The notes under the pieces: generated by a model
Told to the model about the DNA's origin: nothing
Databases searched by the model: none
Seen by the model: the letters and a program-made list of their open reading frames with translations, nothing else
NCBI GenBank assembly: GCA_041287705.1
Contig: JBGGNE010000338.1
Coordinates: forward strand, 8,538-72,537
Reading direction: 5' to 3'
Source of the DNA: LW23 sp041287705
Lineage (GTDB): Bacteria; Verrucomicrobiota; Verrucomicrobiia; Methylacidiphilales; UBA1321
Length of the DNA: 64,000 bases
Shown: in pieces, positions 55,206 through 64,000 of the stretch
How the letters are laid out: each line of letters begins with the position of its first letter
Position numbering within the stretch: position 1 is the stretch's first letter
Program-made: the position numbers and the translations under genes

Positions 55206-55239
55206 GAGTAGAAATTCGTTGTCTTGCGACGTGCTGTGC

Positions 55240-57915
55240 CTATGGAGAGAGAATCTCTCCCTTCACCTCCACCTCGGAGAGTGCGGCGCGTTTGCCGTTG
55301 GCGAGACTGGGGAAGACGATGCGCAGGCATCGCCCGGTTGCCGCCGGCTCGACAGCCTTCAGTGTGCGAACTTTGTCCTTACCTGAGCCGTACGTTTCGT
55401 CGGCCACAAGCTTCCATCCGGTATCACTCTTATCCGATATTTCGACGCGATAGCGCCAGTTGCCTTCTTCTGGAAAGGTAAGCTTTACCGAGGAAACTTT
55501 GATGTCGCGCTCCACGTCCACCTGCCACCAGGCGTCCTTCGCGCCCTCCGCGGACTGCCAATATGTTGCCTCGTTGCCATCATTGGCCAGACGTGCGCCG
55601 TGGTCAGGTGCCTCGCTGCTGCAGCGCGCGGGGTTATTCTGCCCCAGCGTTGTGCTGGAATCGCTGACCGCTGGGGTGAAACGAACATACGGGCGCACTC
55701 CGACCTGAAGTGATTTCCCCGCGACGAACTCCGGCCCGCCGCTTGACGATATGTCCAGTGTGGCATCCGTCAGACCCGGAGAGGTGGCGCGGATTCGCGT
55801 CTTGCCCGCAAAGTAGGACCGGAAAGCAATGGCCGCCTGGCCGTCGCGAATGGTGATGTCCGATTTGGGATCAAACGTAATGCTCGGGCCGGTGGGGAAT
55901 TCGCCGGGGCCGGACTCGATCGTCAGTGTTACCGCCGGCGAATTGCTGAGCGGTTTGCCTTCCCTATCCACCACCGTCACGATCAAATGAGCGTCCTCGG
56001 TACCGTCCACGCGCGGCAGTTCGGTCCTGTCCGCCGTTAGCTTTAGCGCGGCGGGGTTGCCCTCGACGGGCCACTCGGGCGGTGACACCTTGCGGTAACT
56101 GTTGCGGTACCAGTACCAGGCCCGTTTGGGAAGGCGGAAGTAATCGACGATACCCATCGCGCCAAACCGGCGACCGGCAATGCTGCCATGGTCGAACGCG
56201 CACCAGATGCACTCGCCGCTGCGCCACGGGAACCTCCACGCGTAGGGCTGAGCAGAGTCGGCGTCATCTCGCTTTTCCATTCCAGGAACGCTTTGCAGGT
56301 CACCCCAGCCGGGATCGTACTTGCCGGGGCGATCGGTCGATCCGGAGCCGTACTCCGTCACCACGCTGGGTATGCCGGGATTGAGGAAGAGGCGGGAGCC
56401 GTCTCCGTTATAACCTGCCAGATCACCCAGCTTGTCGATCTCTCCGCGTTGCGCGCCGCCGATGGCCGAGGGACGCGTCGGATCCAGCTCACGGGAGTAC
56501 GCTACCAAACGCTTCAGGCATTCACGAACCTTGGGCATCACCTCACGAGGGCAGAAGAATTCCTCGTTGCCGGTGCTCCAGACGATGATGCTGGGGTGAT
56601 TGCGGTGGATTCGGATCATCTCCCGCAAGCTTTGCTTCAGGCTGGCCTCGAACTCTTCCTCGTCGGCGGGATTTGTGGGATAGGCGCTCGCATTCCAGTA
56701 GCCGTCGCCCTTGAAGCCGCCCGTGCCCCAAAACGTGTTTTCCGACCAGAACAACATGCCAAGCTCATCGCACGCGCGGGAAAAAGCGGGTGCGTGCGGA
56801 TAATGTGAGCCGCGAATGAAGTCGAACCCGGCCTCCTTCACCATCTTCACATCACGAAAAGCGCCGCTGTCCGGCACTGCGTCTCCCCATCCTGCCTGAT
56901 CCTGATGGACATTTGCGCCCTTGAAGTAACAGTGCTCGCCGTTCAGGAAAAAGCCTTTGTCTGCTGTAAACTGAAACCAGCGGAAGCCCAGCGGCGAGAT
57001 AAAGTCATCAACCGGCCTGCCCTTCTCCAGCACGGTTGTCCTGACCGTATAGAGATGGGGATGGTCGGGGTGCCACAGCTTCGGGTTGGCAATGGGCCCA
57101 GAAGTCTGATCGAACGTGTAGGTGGCGTTAGCCGCGATGGTCTGTTCCGGGGAAATAATCTCGGTCACCAGCTTTCCGTCGGGGCCGACAATGGAGGTTC
57201 TCACCGTCACGGTGGCTCTGGGCGTTGCGGAAGCGTTTACAATCTCTGTCTTGACGTTCACCTTTGCGGATTCACGGGAGACCTGAGGTGTCGTCACAAA
57301 CGTGCCGTACCATGCCACGTGTACCGGGGCTGTTACCACGAGCCGTACATTGCGGTAGATGCCGCCGGAAAAAACGTGCTCGCCTGCTCGCGGGGCCAGG
57401 CGGGCGTTCCATAGATTATTGACGCGGACCGCAACTACATTGGCCCCGGGCTTCACCGCCTCGGTCACATCAAGCGCAAAGCCCGTGTAGCCGCCTTTGT
57501 GCTCGCCGACGCGCTTGCCGTTGATGAAGATCTCGGCGACCTGAAAAACGCCTTCGAACTCCAGGCTGATGCGCCGGCCATCCGCAATCCACTGGGGAGG
57601 TATGTCAAAATGCTTTCGATACCAGCCGTAGCCTACGTAGAAATCCTTTCCAGCTGCAAAATAAGGCATCGAAAACGAGTGAGGCAATCCGATATTCTGC
57701 CACGCGTCCTCGCTGTAGCTTTCGGCTTGCGCACCTTTGGCGTCACCCTGCTGATACTTCCACTCGCGATTCAGGTTGATGATCTGCCGGAGGCTGCTTC
57801 CAGGGTGATCCTGTGCCCGTAGTGTTGCGTTGAAATACACAGCGTAAATCAGTACCAATGCAGGTAGAATAAAGTGAATGAGGCCCGAAACAGTGCGAAG
57901 TGAAGCGACCTTCAT
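55240..57915 (-). CDS. GH2 beta-galactosidase-like enzyme with C-terminal CBM32-like domain, exported
   Basis: An 891-residue protein starting MKVASLRTVSGLIHFILPAL (signal peptide or anchor). Standard GH2 order: jelly-roll sugar-binding domain (NREWKYQQGD, GWYRKHFDIP), Ig-like domain, TIM barrel with KEAGFDFIRGSHYPH, acid/base Glu in HPSIIVWSTGNEE and nucleophile Glu in PSVVTEYGSG. A beta domain and a C-terminal discoidin/CBM32-like domain follow (ATYWQSAEGAKDAWWQVDVE, RYRVEISDKSDTGWKLV). Contrast with the 2717 gene, which lacks the acid/base Glu. It lies 47 bp after the companion gene. Confidence 0.9.
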   Translation of the reverse strand: MKVASLRTVSGLIHFILPALVLIYAVYFNATLRAQDHPGSSLRQIINLNREWKYQQGDAKGAQAESYSEDAWQNIGLPHSFSMPYFAAGKDFYVGYGWYRKHFDIPPQWIADGRRISLEFEGVFQVAEIFINGKRVGEHKGGYTGFALDVTEAVKPGANVVAVRVNNLWNARLAPRAGEHVFSGGIYRNVRLVVTAPVHVAWYGTFVTTPQVSRESAKVNVKTEIVNASATPRATVTVRTSIVGPDGKLVTEIISPEQTIAANATYTFDQTSGPIANPKLWHPDHPHLYTVRTTVLEKGRPVDDFISPLGFRWFQFTADKGFFLNGEHCYFKGANVHQDQAGWGDAVPDSGAFRDVKMVKEAGFDFIRGSHYPHAPAFSRACDELGMLFWSENTFWGTGGFKGDGYWNASAYPTNPADEEEFEASLKQSLREMIRIHRNHPSIIVWSTGNEEFFCPREVMPKVRECLKRLVAYSRELDPTRPSAIGGAQRGEIDKLGDLAGYNGDGSRLFLNPGIPSVVTEYGSGSTDRPGKYDPGWGDLQSVPGMEKRDDADSAQPYAWRFPWRSGECIWCAFDHGSIAGRRFGAMGIVDYFRLPKRAWYWYRNSYRKVSPPEWPVEGNPAALKLTADRTELPRVDGTEDAHLIVTVVDREGKPLSNSPAVTLTIESGPGEFPTGPSITFDPKSDITIRDGQAAIAFRSYFAGKTRIRATSPGLTDATLDISSSGGPEFVAGKSLQVGVRPYVRFTPAVSDSSTTLGQNNPARCSSEAPDHGARLANDGNEATYWQSAEGAKDAWWQVDVERDIKVSSVKLTFPEEGNWRYRVEISDKSDTGWKLVADETYGSGKDKVRTLKAVEPAATGRCLRIVFPSLANGKRAALSEVEVKGEILSP

Positions 57916-57962
57916 ATGGTACGAAGACAGAGTCGGGAGAAAGGGATGAGTTTCCAAACGGC

Positions 57963-58781
57963 TCAAAATGGCTGGAGAGGGAGAGTTGTAAGTTGCTTTA
58001 GGCTCTTAATGCGACTTTGAATAAGTGTCTCTACATTGGAGGGGAGAGCGAGAACAACGGACGGAGGCGCTTTGTATGTATAAAGGATGACTCGCTGTTC
58101 ATACTGAAGGGCGACGGGCTGGCGCGTTTCCACATTAATGTAGGCCGAGACAGGGGCATACACTACTTTCCCTTCCTCTGTTATGGACGAAAGAACCTTG
58201 CCTCGGAAGAGCATGCAGGGAATTTTCTCGTATTCGACTACATCCTGATAATTGCCGGCCGAGATCCATTCAAAACCCGGAAAGTCAGTAGCCGTAAAGT
58301 TGATCTGGAAAGGATTGGGGATGTCCTTGACGAGAGAAATGGTCACTTCTCCGCACCCCTTGCCATCGGGCGGCACAAGAATCTGGAAGCCCTGCGCTGA
58401 CCATACCGTCCATTGCTGTTTCGCTCCATCCACGTACTCCATGCGCACGATGTCCTGAGTTTTGGTGTAAGTTTGCTCCAGGACAACCAGCGCTTTCGCA
58501 CTCTTGGCGCTCTCAGGCTGCGGCGATTCTGAGGTCGTTCGGGCTGCAGTCTCCGCCTTGCCCGACTTGTCAGCCTTGTCGGAGGGCGTAGTAACGACGG
58601 TGGAGATCGTCCATTGCGCCATAGCGGGCATCCGCTTTTGAATGAGCGGGCCTGCCGGCAACGGAACCGGCGGTTTATCCGGTTGGGCAAAAACGGTCCC
58701 GTTCGGGCAAAGGAGCCAAAGTAAAGTTAAGACTGCAACACCGGTGCCGCGTTCGACCAGGGAGAAGATTGTGCGTTTCAT
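57963..58781 (-). CDS. Exported companion protein of Verru_Chthon A
   Basis: A 272-residue protein with signal peptide (GVAVLTLLWLLCPNGTVFA). Its ATG overlaps the stop of the A gene (ATGA). It matches the 12010-12804 protein by position and by ATDFPGFEWISAGNYQDV (versus DTDFPELAWIKAEHYTGV) and SAYINVETRQPVAL (versus FRVWIDVDTKLPLKF). A Pro/Lys/Ser-rich linker precedes the main domain. No named domain recognised. It probably acts in the periplasm with the A protein. Confidence 0.75.
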   Translation of the reverse strand: MKRTIFSLVERGTGVAVLTLLWLLCPNGTVFAQPDKPPVPLPAGPLIQKRMPAMAQWTISTVVTTPSDKADKSGKAETAARTTSESPQPESAKSAKALVVLEQTYTKTQDIVRMEYVDGAKQQWTVWSAQGFQILVPPDGKGCGEVTISLVKDIPNPFQINFTATDFPGFEWISAGNYQDVVEYEKIPCMLFRGKVLSSITEEGKVVYAPVSAYINVETRQPVALQYEQRVILYTYKAPPSVVLALPSNVETLIQSRIKSLKQLTTLPLQPF

Positions 58782-61700
58782 TCCTGAACTACCTCAATTT
58801 GTTTATCAAGCACAGCGCCCGTGCAGCGATCTATGGCAATATGGATCCAGTAGCGGCGCTCGCCCTTTACGACAAAGCCCGCAAGATTAGTGGTGTTAGC
58901 CGGGCACACGCCCGTCTGCGCCACGACATCAATCATCAGGTTCCATACCCTGGTCTGTCCCCCGTTCGACAAAGCGCGGACCGTCGACTCCCTGTAGCGC
59001 TGGTTAACGGTGGCCGTGTAGGCTGGTGCAGAGCTGTCTGCCGTAAGCAGCGAGGAAAGGGTGATCGGCGTAGCGGACGGCGCCGCTGCCGTAGCGGTTG
59101 TTCCGCTGAAACCTGTATATGATGCTGATCCGTCGACGTTGAAGGGAGCGGTCGCCCCGGAAGCGGGCTGGCTGGAGTTCCATTTGCCTACGAGATCGCT
59201 TAGATTGGCAAGCGGACCGGCCGTCGCGGAAGTATCGGTTGTCCGCGCAACCAGGCCTGCGGCGATCGTCTCCGCAGATACCGTGCCGCTGGCGGCGATG
59301 CAGGTGGACGTACTGGAGGGGACAAACTCGTCCATGTAACCATTGGCCAGGATGGCCTTGAGCACGACCGGCTGGCGGGTGTTCAGGTTTGTCTTGCCTG
59401 CCGTCAGGGCGTTCGCGTTGTCGGTAGGGTTGATGCAGAAGACATCCAGCATCGCGGCATTACCGCTCTCAGGTGTAAAGAAATCCATATTACGCCAGGG
59501 CGTTCCACTAAAAACATAGCCGAGTTCGGCAACGGACCGGAAGGGACGGTTCAGCATCACTGGCCGGCTGTTACTTTCCCCGGCGTCGGTGATGGTTCCC
59601 GTTGCACTGAAGCTGTAGGCTACTTTAAGCGGCAGGCCAGATGCGGAACCGACGGGACTCGTCTGTGCGGCCACTGTCGTCGAGGGACGTACGTAGGCGG
59701 ACATACCGCGCCGGAAGACGCCGTCGGGATCCGCGAATCCCCGCAGTCCTGTCGGCTGCGAACCCTGATTGTCGCACAGAAACCGGTATTGCGTGGCCAC
59801 ATTGACCACTGAGGCGGGATTATTCTGCGTAATGATGCCGGAGGGATAGAGCGCATTGGCTCCACCGGGATACCACCCTCCCACAGTGGGGCCGGCGTTA
59901 AAGCCGAAGATGCTCATGGGGCCTGTTGACGTTGAAAACAGGTACCCCGCGCATACATCGGGACGATTGGTCCAGACCGCATTCTGCTGAGCGGCGTTTT
60001 TGGTGGACGTACCATCCCATCCTGGCCCGGGGGCTGCCACGACCTTTGCCCAGCCGGTACGCCCGCCGATATCGTAAGAAATGTTGTAGCCTCTCGATGT
60101 GATCGGGAAATCCAGGGTGGCGTAGCCCCGCAAGCCGTTTCGTCCCATGTACTGCATGCCGAAGCGTCCGGTACGGGGATCGAAGCAGGACGACATAAGT
60201 TCCTCGCTGATGCTTTCGTTGCCGGTGGCATATGTATTGGATCTGCCACCTCCACCGGGGGTGTCGTAGCTGCCGGCGCAGAGGACAGGCGCGAACTTCT
60301 GGTCGTAGGTGATCCAGTTGCCGGCCACATCCCTGTACTGGAGGCGGTAGGTAATCGCGCTGCCGGTGAGTAGCCACGTATAGCCTGCGGGGATAACGCC
60401 GGGAAGACCGGGGGTGGTTGGCATTCCACCCCAGAAGAATTCGTTTCGCGGCACACTGGAAGCAGGGATCGCCATCGGCAAATTGGGCGCGATCACTACC
60501 CCGATATACTGCTTATTGTCCGCAGCGTTGATACCGTTATTGGTATACATATAATTGGGAAATTGCGAAGTGGCATACCCGACGCCCAGCGTCGCCATCA
60601 GAGTATGGGCGGCTCCAACCCGGAGATTGCTGTTTGTCGGAACACTCGGCCTCGACAGCATGGTGGGTTCGCGGAAGAGGTAGTTGAAGTTCCGGTTGAT
60701 ATCAAAAAGCATCTCCGTATTTGAGGGAGTCAGCTTTACAGCGACGGGCATCTGCGCGGCGAATGTGTCGGACTTGTAAAGACTCACCTGCCCGCGCCAC
60801 GCGCTGCATGCGGTAATATCGCTCAACGGGTTACCGTTGGGATCTTCCGTCACGGCAACAAGGCGGAACGCTGTCGGACGCGTCAGCACATCGGCCCGGG
60901 CGGCGTTCCATCCGTGCGGATTCCATATTTCCGGCTCCTGCAAAGCGATGCCGCGGCCGGGATTCGTCACCACGTTGGTTCCGGAGATCGGCAGAGCTCC
61001 GATGGTAGCATAGCCGGGACCTGTGGGGTGCGTCTGCATAATCTTGCCCTCGCGAACGCGGGTCATGTAGGGCAAATCCTGAACGCCACGGTATTCCTGA
61101 ATTTTGCCAAAGAGACCATTGTTAAAGAAGATGCGTACTGAGTAGCCGGAGGTAGAGGCCTGCGACAGGATATTAGCACCAAGCTGAACGATAGCCGCGT
61201 CCGCGTCCGAATCCCGGGTGGCAGTATAGATTCGAGTCAGGTAGCCTCCACCAAATGTGCCAGCCGAATCTGTGGTGGAGGTATAGGCTTTGGCAATAGA
61301 GCCCACATTAACGGAAGCCTTAAGCAGCTCAAAGAAGTCCGCTTCCCGTCCGGTAACCACTTTGGATCCATCCTTGAGAGTGCGTATGGGATTGGCAGAC
61401 GCCGCGCCTGTGGAACCGAGAGGGCCCGTGGCCTCGTGACTGTACACCCATGCGTTCGAGCCCGGGTTGTTAGGATCCGCCACCCAGCTTAGTCCAAAGT
61501 ATTTGTAGATATTTGCTGCAGTTCCCTGCTGGAGAAAATCGGAGGTTACACCGTGCTTGTTCATCAGCAACCACATATCGTAGTCGGCGGAACCTGCTGC
61601 GGAGGAAGGCGACGTTACGTTCCGGTTTGCGCTCGGCCCGGCATATGTGATCCATGCCAGCCGCGCCAGGGCAAAGCGCTGTTTCACAAGAGGCTCACCG

Positions 61701-63037
61701 ATTACCGCGGACGTACCGTCATTTCGGGTAAAAGCGCTCGCCACCCGAGCCCGAAGGAAGGAAGGGTTAATGATATTATCTCCCGAGAACGCGGAATTGC
61801 CTCCCGAGGCGCTATTTGCCTTAATCAACGGTCTGCCTGCCTCTGGAGCATAGGAAGGCTGGTTGATATCGCGGGTAAAGGTTCCAAGATATTGCAGTGC
61901 TGTCTGCATTTTGGCACGCTCGCCAGAATCGGTGGCCATGGACTGTATAAGAAATTTGATCAGCTCCTGCCGGCTGGCGAAGGCCCGGTCACTCTGACTG
62001 TTGTAAAGCGATGTATTGCCGACGGCCAAATAGCCTTTGCTGTTGGACCGCACATAATTGAAATAGGTGTCGCCCGTGCCCGCCGTGTACGTAAAAGCCG
62101 GAAAACTTCCGCCCGGCTTAAGCGTGGCATAGTTCCTCCATCCCACAAGCTGGTTTACCAGCGCCAGACTGCGGGAAGAGGTGAAACCCGCCCCGCCTGT
62201 GTCGGTGCCCAGAATCTGGGTCAGGTCCGCGTAAGGCGCGCCGGGCTTGACGCAGGCTTGCTCTTGTGTGGAGCCGTTCGTCCCCACGGGATAACCCGCA
62301 ACGTTCGCGTCCAGAAGCCCTCCCTCATCATAGACGGTAAACGCATAGCGTCCCAGAACCGGGTTTGCACCTTTCACGCCAAGACTGGAAGCCCAGCTCT
62401 TGGGATTGGACGCATCGCGCGCCACGTAAATCCAGTCTGGCGACGTAAACTGCGACACTGGCGTCGCGGTGGTACTATCGGTTGGCGTCTGTTTTGGAAG
62501 CAGATAGGAACGATTCCAGCGTTCCTTCGTCATCGAACGACCGTTGGGCGACACTGTTTCCGTGGAAACAGAAGAGGCACGTTCCGGTCCGGTTGTCGAT
62601 GTGAAGGCGTACAGCTTTACCCCGTTGGCACTGCGCTTGACCAGATTGGGCAGAACTGCATCTGTGCCCACGCGTTGCGGTATCGCATTGGTACTGCCCG
62701 TCGGTACGTAGAGCTGGCTGTCGTCACCAAAGGTAATCGCCGGCGCGGACCCATCCACTATCTCCCGTTTCAGATCCCCCACTATGATTTCCCCCATCCC
62801 CCTGGCGAACATATCCACCTTGACCTGCTCAGCGCTGTTTTCTGCAATCTTCATCTGGCTGGCAGAGCGGATAAAGAAAGCCAGCACGATACCGCTTAGC
62901 AGTACGATAAAAAGCAGCACGATGACAATGGCCACGCCGCGTTTCGTAGCGTGATTCGGCCCCGAGGCAAAGCAGTGACAGCTGCGTAAAATGCGGGGAC
63001 GATGGCAGCCTGCGAGAGAATGGACGGTGGCGTTCAT
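58778..63037 (-). CDS. Verru_Chthon cassette protein A (long form), GspK-like prepilin
   Basis: A 1419-residue protein from the ATG complementary to 63035-63037 (MNATVHSLAGCHRPR); an in-frame start 51 bases earlier is less likely. N-terminal prepilin helix: ATKRG-VAIVIVLLFIVLLSGIVLAFF, again without Glu at +5. It parallels the locus 1 A protein over its length: GRYAFTVYDEGGLLDANVAG, READFFELLKASVNVGS, EIWNPHG, RPVMLNRPFRSVAELGYVF, and GERRYWIHIAIDRCTGAVLD at the end. First gene of the fucosidase operon; no B, C or D gene is present in this locus within the window. Confidence 0.85.
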   Translation of the reverse strand: MNATVHSLAGCHRPRILRSCHCFASGPNHATKRGVAIVIVLLFIVLLSGIVLAFFIRSASQMKIAENSAEQVKVDMFARGMGEIIVGDLKREIVDGSAPAITFGDDSQLYVPTGSTNAIPQRVGTDAVLPNLVKRSANGVKLYAFTSTTGPERASSVSTETVSPNGRSMTKERWNRSYLLPKQTPTDSTTATPVSQFTSPDWIYVARDASNPKSWASSLGVKGANPVLGRYAFTVYDEGGLLDANVAGYPVGTNGSTQEQACVKPGAPYADLTQILGTDTGGAGFTSSRSLALVNQLVGWRNYATLKPGGSFPAFTYTAGTGDTYFNYVRSNSKGYLAVGNTSLYNSQSDRAFASRQELIKFLIQSMATDSGERAKMQTALQYLGTFTRDINQPSYAPEAGRPLIKANSASGGNSAFSGDNIINPSFLRARVASAFTRNDGTSAVIGEPLVKQRFALARLAWITYAGPSANRNVTSPSSAAGSADYDMWLLMNKHGVTSDFLQQGTAANIYKYFGLSWVADPNNPGSNAWVYSHEATGPLGSTGAASANPIRTLKDGSKVVTGREADFFELLKASVNVGSIAKAYTSTTDSAGTFGGGYLTRIYTATRDSDADAAIVQLGANILSQASTSGYSVRIFFNNGLFGKIQEYRGVQDLPYMTRVREGKIMQTHPTGPGYATIGALPISGTNVVTNPGRGIALQEPEIWNPHGWNAARADVLTRPTAFRLVAVTEDPNGNPLSDITACSAWRGQVSLYKSDTFAAQMPVAVKLTPSNTEMLFDINRNFNYLFREPTMLSRPSVPTNSNLRVGAAHTLMATLGVGYATSQFPNYMYTNNGINAADNKQYIGVVIAPNLPMAIPASSVPRNEFFWGGMPTTPGLPGVIPAGYTWLLTGSAITYRLQYRDVAGNWITYDQKFAPVLCAGSYDTPGGGGRSNTYATGNESISEELMSSCFDPRTGRFGMQYMGRNGLRGYATLDFPITSRGYNISYDIGGRTGWAKVVAAPGPGWDGTSTKNAAQQNAVWTNRPDVCAGYLFSTSTGPMSIFGFNAGPTVGGWYPGGANALYPSGIITQNNPASVVNVATQYRFLCDNQGSQPTGLRGFADPDGVFRRGMSAYVRPSTTVAAQTSPVGSASGLPLKVAYSFSATGTITDAGESNSRPVMLNRPFRSVAELGYVFSGTPWRNMDFFTPESGNAAMLDVFCINPTDNANALTAGKTNLNTRQPVVLKAILANGYMDEFVPSSTSTCIAASGTVSAETIAAGLVARTTDTSATAGPLANLSDLVGKWNSSQPASGATAPFNVDGSASYTGFSGTTATAAAPSATPITLSSLLTADSSAPAYTATVNQRYRESTVRALSNGGQTRVWNLMIDVVAQTGVCPANTTNLAGFVVKGERRYWIHIAIDRCTGAVLDKQIEVVQE

Positions 63038-63150
63038 GGCAACGATGGGCTCCGTGGAGCGAACGAACTGAAATTGGTTAGGCAACAAAACGAGTGGCGC
63101 CTTTAAAGAACAATATCGTCGCTTATGCGGCGATGCATGCTATATTCCAG

Positions 63151-63162
63151 TCATACGTATGA
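63151..63162. promoter_or_regulatory. Palindromic operator between divergent A gene and LacI gene
   Basis: TCATACGTATGA, a perfect 12-base palindrome with the central CG common in LacI-family operators. It lies 13 bp before the LacI start and 113 bp before the start of the A gene on the other strand. Autoregulation and control of the fucosidase operon by the adjacent LacI protein is a reasonable inference. Confidence 0.6.
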
Positions 63163-63175
63163 AAAAGGTGCCCCG

Positions 63176-64000
63176 ATGAGTGACGAAAGTTATGCACATA
63201 CTTTTGACCAACCAACCGTTGTCACCCAACGAGAGGTGGCGGAAGCCCTGGGATTATCACAGTCCACAGTTTCCCTTGCCCTCAAGAATGCTCCGCGCCT
63301 GACACCCGAGTGTCGCGCCCGCGTGCAAAAGGTTGCGCGTGAAATGGGGTATTCGGCAAATTCTGCCGCCGTCAATCTCAGCCATTTCAAGCGCGTTTCC
63401 CTCCCTAAACCTATCCGCGCCGCGCTTGCCTTCTTTAACCTGTGGGATCAGCCCGGAAAATTAATCGAGCACAAAGAGTTCGCCCGTTATCTTACCGGGG
63501 CACGCGAATATGCCGAAAAATTTGGCTATCGACTCGAGGAATTTCATTTCACTCCGACTAAGGCCCCACAAATCCAGCGCATCCTGCAGACCCGTGGCAT
63601 TGATGGGGTGCTGCTTTCCCCCTCCAACTACCTGACGGACCTCAGTTCGTTTGACGTTGGTTCGTTCACCCTAACGCGAATTGGTCGCTCTATTCTCACC
63701 CCTGCAACCCATGTGGTGACGTCGGATCAGATAGCCAACGGTATCCTGGGTTTCCATTCCATACGAGAGCGCGGTTACAAACGCGTGGGATGGGTAACGC
63801 GTCGAGATCAAAAAGCTTACCGCAAACACGTCCACGAAGCCGGAGTCCTTCTTGCGCAACTCGATATTCCACAGAATGAAGTCGTTCCGATCCTGACCAT
63901 GGATCTTACAAGGCCCGAAACGCAATGCGACAGCCTGAGCCGCTGGATCAAATGCGAGAAACCGGATGCCATTTTCAGCGATACAAGCACTATTGTTAAC
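63176..64000 (+). CDS. LacI-family transcriptional regulator, 3' end cut by window edge
   Basis: Open frame of 275 codons from the ATG at 63176 to the window end. HTH: TQREVAEALGLSQSTVSLALKNAPRLTPECRARV. The sensor domain begins after residue 75 (RAALAFFNLWDQPGKLIEHK), with GIDGVLLSPSNY, VTSDQIANGILGFHSIRERGYKRVGWV typical of the LacI/PBP fold. It diverges from the Verru_Chthon A-fucosidase operon and is the probable regulator of it. The ligand is presumably a fucosylated or galactosylated sugar, by context only. Confidence 0.92.
   Translation, partial: MSDESYAHTFDQPTVVTQREVAEALGLSQSTVSLALKNAPRLTPECRARVQKVAREMGYSANSAAVNLSHFKRVSLPKPIRAALAFFNLWDQPGKLIEHKEFARYLTGAREYAEKFGYRLEEFHFTPTKAPQIQRILQTRGIDGVLLSPSNYLTDLSSFDVGSFTLTRIGRSILTPATHVVTSDQIANGILGFHSIRERGYKRVGWVTRRDQKAYRKHVHEAGVLLAQLDIPQNEVVPILTMDLTRPETQCDSLSRWIKCEKPDAIFSDTSTIVN

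Noticed and set aside
61553..62899. Plus-strand open frame of about 448 codons
   Set aside because: Antisense to Verru_Chthon A; no motif and unlikely composition.

Overview
The window reads as chromosome of a verrucomicrobial (Verrucomicrobiota) polysaccharide degrader. The main evidence is three loci that encode prepilin-like proteins of the 'Verru_Chthon cassette' type (A, B, C, D), a set known mainly from Verrucomicrobia. Secreted glycoside hydrolases, LacI/AraC regulators and PocR-type sensing fit that lifestyle. Many genes lack an obvious Shine-Dalgarno sequence. I saw no rRNA, tRNA, CRISPR array or intact insertion sequence.

Layout. (1) 1-17272, carbohydrate locus 1: a LacI regulator (cut by the left edge) and a GH36-like alpha-galactosidase on the minus strand diverge from a plus-strand run. 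That run holds a giant GH2-like enzyme, an SGNH hydrolase, Verru_Chthon A, its small exported companion, a GH29 fucosidase, a carbohydrate-binding-like protein and cassette proteins D, B, C. The same operator-plus-promoter module precedes the GH2-like gene and the binding-protein gene. (2) 17318-27252, a tightly coupled three-gene minus-strand operon: a ClpB-type AAA+ protein, a 2226-residue zinc-ribbon/pseudokinase/SF1-helicase/nuclease fusion, and a coiled-coil protein. This looks like an NTP-dependent conflict or anti-phage system and is the most novel item here. (3) 27349-35970, a small unknown gene, a flavin amine oxidase, and a signalling and stress block: PocR-AraC regulator, PAS histidine kinase, NarL-type response regulator, unknown protein, universal stress protein, HPF-like ribosome hibernation protein and ATP-dependent PEP carboxykinase. 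(4) 35992-45383, carbohydrate locus 2: an AraC regulator facing a minus-strand run of D, B, C, A cassette proteins followed by an exported binding-like protein, a clan GH-A hydrolase and another exported binding-like protein. (5) 45384-50871, a looser region with a frameshifted Verru_Chthon A remnant, a VOC-fold protein, a sugar (KDG-type) kinase, a transposase fragment, a secreted SGNH hydrolase and a phytanoyl-CoA-dioxygenase-like enzyme. (6) 51019-64000, carbohydrate locus 3: a minus-strand operon of Verru_Chthon A, companion, GH2 beta-galactosidase, GH95 and GH29 fucosidases, with a divergent LacI regulator that runs off the right edge.

How it fits together. Each of the three hydrolase loci carries its own pseudopilin-like cassette. 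D, B, C and A resemble the minor pseudopilins GspH, GspI, GspJ and GspK of type II secretion: D, B and C have the Glu at +5 of the prepilin signal, and A lacks it, as GspK does. My inference is that each locus makes a dedicated pseudopilus tip that works with the exported enzymes encoded beside it. Loci 1 and 3 target fucosylated and galactosylated glycans (GH29 in both; GH95 and GH2 in locus 3; GH36-like in locus 1).
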